DNA of 5,589 bases from Chloroflexota bacterium. GTDB taxonomy: Bacteria > Chloroflexota > Dehalococcoidia > GIF9 > UBA5629. A program made the position numbers and the translations under genes. The notes under the pieces are model-generated. The model ran no database searches, had not been told where the DNA came from, and saw nothing but the letters and a program-made list of their open reading frames with translations. This document shows, piece by piece, positions 1-5,589 of this stretch; within the stretch, counting starts at the first letter, position 1, and each line of letters opens with the position of its first letter. The DNA is taken from positions 1-5,589 of the forward strand of contig JAPLHL010000091.1 in NCBI GenBank assembly GCA_026389655.1. The letters run 5' to 3'.

Positions 1-428
1 CTGATAGAAGTTCAGACGGCTCTTCAAGCGCAATAACAAATAAAAGCAGCAAGTTGACACCTAGAAAAAATCCAACCAAAAATAGAACAATTTTAAAAGA
101 ATTATTGAAAGATATTCGATCTTCTCAAAGTGAAACTAGCGATTCACTGGAGTTGACAAAGACTGATAGTGGGGCAATAATTTTAAAAGAAGACGAATAT
201 AAAGTTGCTGACTTCGGGGATTTTCCTCTTTATCAAAAAGCTAAGCTGCTGAATATATGCAAGGTGAATAAGGGCTTAATACAAGCCTACGTAAGTATGA
301 TCTTTGAACTGGTACGAGCAATTAACGACTGGCTAAATTGCACAGGGAATGAATTAATCATTGATCCAATGATGTTTAAATCAGCATTTCCGGCATTGTC
401 CAAAAATAACAATGATAAAGTTATATGA
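1..428 (+). CDS. Hypothetical protein, C-terminal part (5' end outside window)
   Basis: I do not recognise this protein. The frame (codons beginning at position 3) is open from the left edge to a TGA at 426-428, so the gene very probably starts upstream. A TTG at 54 is the first conventional start codon, but no Shine-Dalgarno sequence precedes it and the frame stays open before it, so I prefer a partial gene. About 141 residues are visible. The first 60 or so are rich in Ser, Thr, Lys and Asn and look like a disordered linker. They are followed by a more ordered part with an amphipathic, hydrophobic stretch (around LIQAYVSMIFELV) and a short Lys/Asn-rich tail. No signal peptide, clear membrane span or catalytic motif is visible. 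Its base composition is clearly more AT-rich than glmS and the glycan genes downstream, which may mean a different origin. That it is a real gene rests mainly on the long open frame. Confidence 0.5.
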   Translation, partial: DRSSDGSSSAITNKSSKLTPRKNPTKNRTILKELLKDIRSSQSETSDSLELTKTDSGAIILKEDEYKVADFGDFPLYQKAKLLNICKVNKGLIQAYVSMIFELVRAINDWLNCTGNELIIDPMMFKSAFPALSKNNNDKVI

Positions 429-478
429 TTATTGGTCTGCAAAGGCCTTTTAATCAGTTCAGCCATCGATTCTGTAAA

Positions 479-507
479 TTGCCATACGAACACAAACCAA
501 ATATAAT
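479..507 (+). promoter_or_regulatory. Sigma-70-like promoter upstream of the DUF1616 gene
   Basis: TTGCCA at 479-484 (5 of 6 to the -35 consensus) is followed after exactly 17 bases by a perfect TATAAT at 502-507. Transcription would start near 514 and leave an untranslated leader of about 50 bases before the ATG at 565. It lies just after the preceding gene's stop and points towards DUF1616-glmS, so it probably drives both. A second possible -10 (TACAAT, 553-558) lies closer to the ATG but lacks a good -35. Confidence 0.55.
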
Positions 508-564
508 TTCTACTCTATACACTTCTCAACAACGTCACTATGAAAAACGTATTACAATATAGCA

Positions 565-1008
565 ATGACTAAATCGAACAAGGCAGTTTTTTACATCCTG
601 ATACTGGTTATTATCGGCCTGATCGCTGCCATTGTATTTCTTTCCGTTACTCCCCAACCAATGGATAAGTTCACCGAGTTTTACCTGCTTAACCAGGATG
701 GTAAAGCGTCCGGTTACCCGGCAGAGATAGTCGCGGGGCAACCTGCAAGCTTGATCACAGGTATAATCAACCACGAAGGAGCTCCAGTCACATACAGAAT
801 ACAAATTCAGGCTAACGGTGCTATAATCAACTCCATCGAGACAGGAACAGTATTGAACGATCAGAAATGGGAGCACCAGGTAGATTTTAGTATCAATAGT
901 ACAGGCGATAACCAGACCGTTAAGTTTTATCTATATATGAACAAGGAGGCTTTACCTCATATAAAGGACCCTCTCACTCTCGTTACAAACGTAATAAGCC
1001 CCAAATAA
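565..1008 (+). CDS. Membrane-anchored DUF1616-type extracytoplasmic protein
   Basis: A 147-residue protein with a short basic N-terminus (MTKSNK), one strong hydrophobic helix at about residues 8-27, then a roughly 120-residue soluble part. This reads as a signal anchor with the rest outside the cytoplasm. The soluble part resembles the extracytoplasmic portion of DUF1616 proteins: FTEFYLLNQDGKA followed by a YPAEIVAGQ segment, then GIINHEGAPVTYRIQI, a beta-rich pattern I associate with that family. Known DUF1616 proteins, as I recall, are usually longer with several membrane helices before this module, so this is a short, single-span form. The family's function is unknown. The ATG at 565 is the first start after an in-frame TGA at 541; no Shine-Dalgarno sequence precedes it. 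It ends 25 bases before glmS, so the two are probably co-transcribed. Family assignment is from memory of sequence patterns and is moderately sure; any link to cell-surface glycans is only from position. Confidence 0.7.
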   Translation: MTKSNKAVFYILILVIIGLIAAIVFLSVTPQPMDKFTEFYLLNQDGKASGYPAEIVAGQPASLITGIINHEGAPVTYRIQIQANGAIINSIETGTVLNDQKWEHQVDFSINSTGDNQTVKFYLYMNKEALPHIKDPLTLVTNVISPK

Positions 1009-1033
1009 TTATTTATCAGGATGTAACTTTAGC

Positions 1034-2685
1034 ATGTGTGGAATCATAGGTTATTGCAGCAACAACGGTCATGCCTCCTCTATTATATTCGAGGGTTTGA
1101 AGCGCATGGAATACCGCGGCTACGATTCTTCCGGCATCGCCATGATCTCCAGAGATAAGTTAATCGTGAAGAAGGGTGTAGGAACGCTTGACGAGGTCAA
1201 TGCAAAATATAAACTGGACAAAGTGCCGGGCCACCTGGGCATCGGGCACACACGCTGGGCAACCCATGGCGGCGTAACAGGACCGAACACGCATCCCCAC
1301 TGCGACTGCAGTAATCAGATAGCTGTTATCCATAATGGGATAATCGACAATTACCAGGAACTTCGCGATGAGTTACTGAAAAAGGGGCATCATTTCATCT
1401 CTGAGACGGATACCGAAGTAATTCCGCATAAGCTGGAAGACGAGATGAAGAAAGGCCGGTCCCTGGAAGATGCCGTACTTGCAGTAGCTCCCAGGCTGCG
1501 AGGTTCGTATGCATTTCTTGCCATCTGCACAAAAGAACCCGATAGAATCGTGGGAACGCGCAAAGGCAGCCCTCTTGTTATCGGCCTTGGCCCCCATAAG
1601 GCATTTGCGGCCAGTGATTCAATGGCGCTGGCAGGGCAGATCGACCAATTGTATATGCTCGGCGAAGCTGAGATAGCCGTGCTGACGCCGGACAAAACCA
1701 CGTTCTTTGACGCCACCGGCAAAGAGATCCACAAAAAAGCTACAAAGCCCGCTATGGAGTGGAATGAGAGTGACAAGGGCGACTATCCATATTTCATGCT
1801 CAAAGAGATTATGGAGCAGCCTAAAACCCTTATGGCCGCTTCGCAACAGGACAAGGAGCTCTTTATCTCCGTCGCCATGGACATCCTCAGGGCCGACCAG
1901 GTCATCGTTACAGCTTGCGGTTCATCACGTTATGCGGCGCTTGTCGGCAGGTACCTTTTCTCGAGTATCGGCAAGAAGTTCTGCGAAGTGGTGATGGCTT
2001 CCGAGTTCCAGTATTTTGCCGATTCTCTCGGAAAAAATACGTTGGTGATCGCTGTTTCCCAGAGCGGCGAGACCCTCGATGTGATCGATGGCGTTAAACT
2101 GGCCCGCCAGAGCGGAGCCAAGATCGTCTCGATAGTAAACAGGCCGCAGTCGCTGCTCGGTGAACTAAGCCATCATGTAATTTATTTAAATTGCGGACCC
2201 GAAATCGGAGTCTGCGCAACCAAGTCATTCCTGAACCAGCTTGCCGTGTTCTATCTGCTGTCATTCTCAATGGTGCACTCTTTCGATATGGCCGCCGACA
2301 ACATCCGCAAGGTCAGCAAGCAGGTAGCCAAGGTGATCGAATGGAACCGTGAAGGGATCGGACGTATTGCAGACCTGTATTACAAGTCCAGTGACTGCTA
2401 TTACATTGCCCGCGGGATTAACTTCGCAATCGCATCCGAGGGCTCTATGAGGAAACGTTAAGCAACGCCATCGAAGCCAAGTCCCGCGGTGCCAAAATCA
2501 TCGCAGTATCGGACAGGGACAACGAAGTTTACGATCACTGGATCAAGCTGCCTAAAGTACATGATTTACTTTATCCCATGGTCGCAGTTGTGCCATTGCA
2601 GCTTCTCGCCTATGAGATGACCATCAGGCTCGGAAATAATCCAGACATGCCGCGCAACCTTGCCAAGTCGGTCACCGTGAAATAG
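1034..2685 (+). pseudogene. glmS: Glucosamine-6-phosphate synthase (GlmS), broken by internal deletion and frameshift
   Basis: GlmS makes glucosamine-6-phosphate from fructose-6-phosphate and glutamine in the cytosol, the first step to UDP-GlcNAc. The reading from ATG 1034 has the class II glutaminase domain complete: nucleophile Cys2, YRGYDSSG (27-34), HTRWATHGG (72-80), HNG (100-102) and SETDTEV (123-129). The first SIS domain follows (ACGSS 294-298, SQSGET 342-347), then CATKSF (394-399) at the start of the second. At about 2443, just after the ASEG motif, the frame fails and ends at TAA 2459-2461 (475 residues). From 2443 the conserved remainder continues in another frame, from LYEETLSNAIEAK to the family's C-terminal LAKSVTVK and TAG 2683-2685 (80 residues). 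By comparison with E. coli GlmS about 42 residues are missing, including the segments carrying Lys485, Glu488 and His504 (KEISYIHAE and ELKHGP). Isomerase activity should be lost, although the glutaminase part could still fold. There is only a weak ribosome site (AGGA, 1018-1021). Gene identity is near certain; whether the break is biological is not. Confidence 0.85.
2440..2446 (+). other. Deletion junction inside glmS
   Basis: On the left the frame reads ASEG and should continue with the conserved ALKLKE; on the right, from CTC at 2443, it reads LYEETLSN. The right-hand frame is offset so that the missing length must be 1 modulo 3; alignment from memory to E. coli GlmS gives about 127 bases. 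The exact breakpoint is uncertain by a few bases because one to three bases could belong to either side. No stop codon or other lesion is seen elsewhere in either part. Confidence 0.75.
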
Positions 2686-2824
2686 GCGCTATCGGTCCTC
2701 AGTATTATTTACTTTCACATGTCCATCTATCACACAATATTGCAGGATCAAAGTAATACATTGTTTTTATCCGGTTAATAATTATCATAATCGCATCTAA
2801 CCTTACAAACTCTATCATTAACAA
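2686..2824. other. Intergenic gap with weak terminator-like stem
   Basis: This AT-rich gap of 139 bases separates the glmS remnant from the glycan operon. GTATTA (2702-2707) and CTTT (2712-2715) can pair with TAATAC (2754-2759) and AAAG (2750-2753), leaving a 4-base bulge and a loop of about 34 bases; a T-rich run (2761-2769) follows. This could act as a poor intrinsic terminator, but the stem is AT-rich and the loop long, so support is weak. No open reading frame of note is present. Confidence 0.25.
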
Positions 2825-2851
2825 TTGACTTGTATTTTGTTTCCGTATAAT
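2825..2851 (+). promoter_or_regulatory. Sigma-70-like promoter of the glycosyltransferase operon
   Basis: TTGACT at 2825-2830 (5 of 6 to the -35 consensus) and a perfect TATAAT at 2846-2851 are separated by 15 bases, two fewer than the usual 17. Transcription would begin at about 2858, only some six bases before the ATG at 2864, giving an almost leaderless message; no Shine-Dalgarno sequence precedes that ATG. The placement also argues that the TTG at 2825, although in frame with the next gene, belongs to the -35 box and is not the start codon. Confidence 0.5.
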
Positions 2852-2863
2852 CTTTTATCTACT

Positions 2864-3571
2864 ATGCCTTTGAATGTTAATAATATTAAAATTGTAGCGA
2901 TCATACCCTGCCTCAATGAAGAACGTTTTATCGGCGATGTCGTTGCCAGGGCAATTAAGCACGTTGATAAGGTCATCGTCGTGGATGACGGTTCGAGCGA
3001 TAATACAGCAAAAGTTGCCAGTCAATCTGGCGCCGAAGTTATAAGCCATGGGACCAGGCAAGGAGCAGGCGCAGCCACACGCACCGGCTTTGAAGCTGCC
3101 ATAAAATACGGAGCTGAGATTGCCGTTACACTCGATGGCGATGGACAGCATAATCCCGATGAAATACCAGACATTGTACAACCCGTTCTGGCAGGAAAAG
3201 CAGACCTCGTAATAGGGTCACGTTTCCTCTGCGCCGCAAAAGTACCGCTCCACCGTAAATTAGGCATCAATATCATTACCTGGCTGTATAATGTGGGACA
3301 CAAGGAAAAGATTGTTGATGGGCAAAGCGGTTTCCGGGCATATAGCAGGAAGGCCTTCGAAGTAATCAAAATAACCTACCCCGGATTTGGATTTAGTATA
3401 CAATCATTGGTACAGACGCGAAAAAACAAGCTTAAAATAACGGAAGTACCTGTATCATGCATATACCATGATGCAGGCTCGACACAGCACCCTATTACAC
3501 ACGGGTTGGGTGTGATGTGGGCAGTAATCAAAATACGTATGAAAGAAGAATTCTTCAAATCAGGTGGATGA
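2864..3571 (+). CDS. Family 2 glycosyltransferase (dolichyl-phosphate mannose synthase-like)
   Basis: A 235-residue GT-A fold glycosyltransferase that should move a sugar from a nucleotide donor to a lipid phosphate or glycan acceptor at the inner face of the membrane. Visible family features: IPCLNEE (14-20) at the first nucleotide-binding strand, VVDDGSSDNT (39-48), the RQGAGAATRTG loop (65-75), the metal-binding DGDGQH (91-96) with the following NPDEIPD, IGSRF (117-121) and GQSGFRAYSR (153-162), a signature of polyprenyl-phosphate sugar synthases. There is no C-terminal membrane helix, so it is the short soluble or peripheral form. ATG 2864 is chosen over an in-frame TTG at 2825 because the latter sits in the promoter. 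Its TGA overlaps the next gene's first possible ATG (ATGA). The family is sure; the sugar donor and acceptor cannot be read from sequence. Polyprenyl-phosphate mannose or glucose synthase is plausible. Confidence 0.88.
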   Translation: MPLNVNNIKIVAIIPCLNEERFIGDVVARAIKHVDKVIVVDDGSSDNTAKVASQSGAEVISHGTRQGAGAATRTGFEAAIKYGAEIAVTLDGDGQHNPDEIPDIVQPVLAGKADLVIGSRFLCAAKVPLHRKLGINIITWLYNVGHKEKIVDGQSGFRAYSRKAFEVIKITYPGFGFSIQSLVQTRKNKLKITEVPVSCIYHDAGSTQHPITHGLGVMWAVIKIRMKEEFFKSGG

Positions 3572-4722
3572 CCCGCACAATGAACGTGTTGTTCGTCCTG
3601 GAACATTACTATCCTTTCATTGGCGGAGCGGAAGTACTTTTCAGGCATATTTGTGAAGGGTTGGCAGCAAAGGGTAATAATGTTACAGTGCTTACCACGC
3701 TATTGCCCGATACGGATAAATATCAAACACTCAATAATGTAAAAATAATACGTATCAGGACGCCGCAGGCATCACGCTACTGGTTCACTTTTCTGGCGAT
3801 TCCCCTGGCGATTAGACTGGCAGCCCAAGCTGACATTATTCACACTACTACTTATAACGGCGCCTTTCCTGCCTGGTTGGCCGCAAGACTGCGGGGGAAA
3901 AAATGCCTTATCACCGTCCTTGAGATCATCGGCAAGCACTGGAAGGGAATGGCAGGGATGGGCACAATAAAATCAGGCCTGCATCAGTTCTTGGAACGTA
4001 TAATTGTGGGGCTCCCCTTCGATATCTATTGTGCAATCTCGAATTACACTGCTGAATGCATAAAACAGTCCGGTGTGAAGAACGCTGTTATAAATATTGT
4101 TTACCCGGGCATTGATTACCAGCTTTTTGACCCGGCCAGGGCAAATGGCAGTGAGGTCAGAAGCAAACTCGGTATCAGGGATGAGTTTATCTACATGTAC
4201 TACGGGCGCCCGGGCATCTCCAAAGGAGTCGAATACCTGGTGGAAGCTGTGCCATTAATCTCACAGAAAATCAAAAACAGCAAACTCGTTATGGTACTTG
4301 CTCACGAGCCGTCTGACGGGTACCAGAGTATCCAGAAAGCTATATCTTCTTCTAAAATACATGATAACGTAATACTCGTTGACCCCGTACAGCGCAACCA
4401 GCTTCCCTCGTACATAGCAGCAGCCGATTGTGTAGTCGTGCCATCTTTATCAGAGGGTTTCGGGTTCAGCGCAGCCGAAGCCTGCGCAATGGAAAGACCG
4501 ATCGTGGCCTCGGACGTTGCTTCATTGCCGGAAGTAGTCTCGGGAAAATATATGCTGGTCGAAGCCAAAAGTCCTCAAGCTATAGCGCTCGGAGTCGAAG
4601 CAGTTTATAATAATAAAACCAAATTGACTGAGAAGAAGCTTTTTAAATGGCCGGACTGCGTACAGGCATATGAGAAAATTTATGCCCGTTTGACCGGTAT
4701 GAAAGAAGGAGACACAAAGTGA
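3568..4722 (+). CDS. Family 4 glycosyltransferase (GT-B fold)
   Basis: A 384-residue retaining glycosyltransferase of the GT4 type, expected to act in the cytosol on a membrane-linked glycan acceptor. The N-terminal domain opens with NVLFVLEHYYPFIGGAE (6-22), whose GGAE loop is typical of GT4. The C-terminal donor-binding domain has YYGRPGISKGVEYL (211-224), a recognisable form of the GR..KG motif, PSYIAAADCVVVPS (280-293), and the EX7E motif with Glu296 and Glu304 in EGFGFSAAE, then PIVASDVASLPEVV (311-324). No membrane helix is evident. The start is either ATG 3568, which overlaps the previous TGA in ATGA, or ATG 3580 four codons later, which gives the usual GT4 N-terminus. AGGTGG at 3562-3567 abuts the first and lies 12 bases before the second, so it does not settle the choice; I give 3568 for the overlap. 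The next gene begins within this one's stop codon. The sugar transferred is unknown. Confidence 0.88.
   Translation: MTRTMNVLFVLEHYYPFIGGAEVLFRHICEGLAAKGNNVTVLTTLLPDTDKYQTLNNVKIIRIRTPQASRYWFTFLAIPLAIRLAAQADIIHTTTYNGAFPAWLAARLRGKKCLITVLEIIGKHWKGMAGMGTIKSGLHQFLERIIVGLPFDIYCAISNYTAECIKQSGVKNAVINIVYPGIDYQLFDPARANGSEVRSKLGIRDEFIYMYYGRPGISKGVEYLVEAVPLISQKIKNSKLVMVLAHEPSDGYQSIQKAISSSKIHDNVILVDPVQRNQLPSYIAAADCVVVPSLSEGFGFSAAEACAMERPIVASDVASLPEVVSGKYMLVEAKSPQAIALGVEAVYNNKTKLTEKKLFKWPDCVQAYEKIYARLTGMKEGDTK
4706..4711 (+). promoter_or_regulatory. Ribosome binding site deciding the GTG start at 4719
   Basis: AAGGAG lies seven bases before GTG 4719, a textbook Shine-Dalgarno and spacing. It is the clearest one in the window and supports a GTG start inside the preceding gene's stop (GTGA, 4719-4722), implying coupled or re-initiated translation. 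Confidence 0.7.
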
Positions 4723-5589
4723 GTTTCAAGAAGAAGAACGTGTTAGTTACAGGTATCAGCGGCTTTGTCGGGTCTTACCTGGCAGACTATCTGGTCCAAC
4801 AGGAAGCCAATGTCTACGGCTTGTTCCGCCGCCGTGCCGACGGCCTGTGTCCCTACAACATCAAGTGCAGAGGAATATTCGATGATGTCAACCTGCTGGA
4901 GAGCGAATTGCTGGATATATCGAGTATAGCTGCAGCACTGGACAAAAGTAAGCCCGATTATATTTTTCATCTTGGAGCACAGTCATTTGTGCAGCGTTCT
5001 TTTACCTGTCCCAGTGAAACAATGGATATCAATTGCACGGGTACCAGCAATCTGCTGGAAGCAGTTAAAAATAAAGGAATCAACCCGGTGATAGTTTTTG
5101 CAGGAAGCAGCGAGGAATACGGGCTGGTTATTTACTCGGATTATCAATACAAAAGCGCAGTTAAAAAGTACGGCGTGATATTTCCTGCTCCCATCGAAAT
5201 ACCGGAGGTCCCCATTAAAGAAGAAAATCCACTGCGTCCTATGTCGCCATATGCAGTGAGCAAGGTGTACGGTGACTTCCTGATGAGAAACTACCATGCC
5301 AGCTACGGACTGCGTACTGTGGTCTCAAGGGGTTTCAATCACGAGGGAGCCGGGCGCGGCATTATGTTTGTTACTTCAGCCCTGACAAAGCAGGTCATGC
5401 AAGTCAAGCGCGGTGAAATAGACAGGATAGTTGTGGGAAACGTTAATGCGTTCAGAGATTGGTCGCATGTTACCGATATTGTAAAGGGATATTGCCTCCT
5501 GGCAGAAAAGGGCAAATACGGCGATGTCTATAACCAGGGTTCGCAAAGGACGAACTCGGTAATCACCTACGCCCTTCTGGCACTTGAGT
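4719..5589 (+). CDS. gmd: GDP-mannose 4,6-dehydratase-like extended SDR (3' end outside window)
   Basis: The first 290 residues of an extended short-chain dehydrogenase/reductase, running off the right edge without a stop. GDP-mannose 4,6-dehydratase converts GDP-mannose to GDP-4-keto-6-deoxymannose, precursor of GDP-fucose, GDP-rhamnose or GDP-perosamine. Visible: Rossmann GxxGxxG in TGISGFVGS (11-19), RRRAD (37-41) after the second strand as in NADP-using members, HLGAQSFV (84-91), GSSEEYG (129-135) with Ser130 and Glu132 in the positions of E. coli Thr132 and Glu134, and the catalytic YxxxK as Tyr178 and Lys182 in SPYAVSK. FNHEGAGRGIMFVTS (206-220) and NVNAFRDWSHVTDIV (241-255) match the GMD signatures FNHES..RG..FVT and RDWGHA. 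Between EEYG and SPYAVSK this protein has about 24 residues more than E. coli Gmd. The GTG start overlaps the previous stop and has a strong ribosome site. SDR identity is certain, GMD function likely; another GDP- or dTDP-sugar dehydratase or epimerase is possible. Confidence 0.75.
   Translation, partial: MSFKKKNVLVTGISGFVGSYLADYLVQQEANVYGLFRRRADGLCPYNIKCRGIFDDVNLLESELLDISSIAAALDKSKPDYIFHLGAQSFVQRSFTCPSETMDINCTGTSNLLEAVKNKGINPVIVFAGSSEEYGLVIYSDYQYKSAVKKYGVIFPAPIEIPEVPIKEENPLRPMSPYAVSKVYGDFLMRNYHASYGLRTVVSRGFNHEGAGRGIMFVTSALTKQVMQVKRGEIDRIVVGNVNAFRDWSHVTDIVKGYCLLAEKGKYGDVYNQGSQRTNSVITYALLALE

Noticed and set aside
441..450. Perfect 10-base palindrome AAAGGCCTTT after the first gene
   Set aside because: Too short for a terminator: only three A-T pairs form if GGCC is the loop, and no T-run follows. 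It could be chance.
287..493. Minus-strand ORF of 68 codons
   Set aside because: It lies mostly opposite the open frame of the first gene, has no recognisable motif and no visible ribosome site.
540..572. Ten-codon ORF (MKNVLQYSND) overlapping the DUF1616 start, a possible leader peptide
   Set aside because: It has no ribosome binding site and no attenuator-like structure or regulatory codon run; ORFs this short arise by chance.
1390..1776. Long minus-strand ORF inside glmS
   Set aside because: It is the antisense shadow of strongly conserved GlmS coding sequence, and its translation looks like no known protein.
2443..2685. Separate small gene for the 80-residue C-terminal GlmS part
   Set aside because: It has no start signal of its own and reads as the direct continuation of GlmS, so it is a remnant rather than a gene.
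2825..2863. In-frame TTG extension of the GT2 protein by 13 residues
   Set aside because: The TTG is the first half of a good -35 box, the stretch contains the -10 box, and the family N-terminus fits ATG 2864.

Overview
The window holds six same-strand (+) protein-coding segments. Two run off the ends: the first gene lacks its start and the last lacks its stop. Sigma-70-like promoter elements point to a bacterium. A stand-alone DUF1616 module, a GlmS of the compact type shared by archaea and some anaerobic bacteria, and a GDP-mannose-dehydratase-like SDR of a type I associate with archaea and Dehalococcoidia make an anaerobic Chloroflexota (Dehalococcoidia-like) genome my best guess. A methanogen-like archaeon is the alternative. 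This assignment is an inference; there is no rRNA or tRNA to anchor it.

Layout. (1) 1-428: C-terminal part of an AT-rich, Ser/Lys/Asn-rich protein I do not recognise. (2) 429-564: gap with a good sigma-70-like promoter (TTGCCA-17-TATAAT). (3) 565-1008: short membrane-anchored DUF1616-type extracytoplasmic protein. (4) 1034-2685: glmS, glucosamine-6-phosphate synthase, broken by an internal deletion plus frameshift that removes the isomerase catalytic segment; both flanking parts are well preserved. (5) 2686-2863: gap ending in a second promoter (TTGACT-15-TATAAT) placed so close to the next ATG that the message would be nearly leaderless. (6) 2864-5589: a tightly packed three-gene unit, GT2 glycosyltransferase, GT4 glycosyltransferase and a GDP-mannose 4,6-dehydratase-like SDR, joined by ATGA and GTGA stop/start overlaps.

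How they fit together. The last three genes look like part of a surface-glycan or glycoprotein-glycan locus: the dehydratase-like enzyme would make a GDP-6-deoxy-4-keto sugar, and the two glycosyltransferases would transfer sugars to a lipid carrier or a growing chain. GlmS would normally feed UDP-GlcNAc synthesis, so its position upstream fits the theme, but as read here it cannot make glucosamine-6-phosphate. I saw no CRISPR array, tRNA, rRNA, insertion sequence or clear novel system. The most informative anomaly is the glmS deletion, which is either a recent inactivation or an assembly/sequence error.
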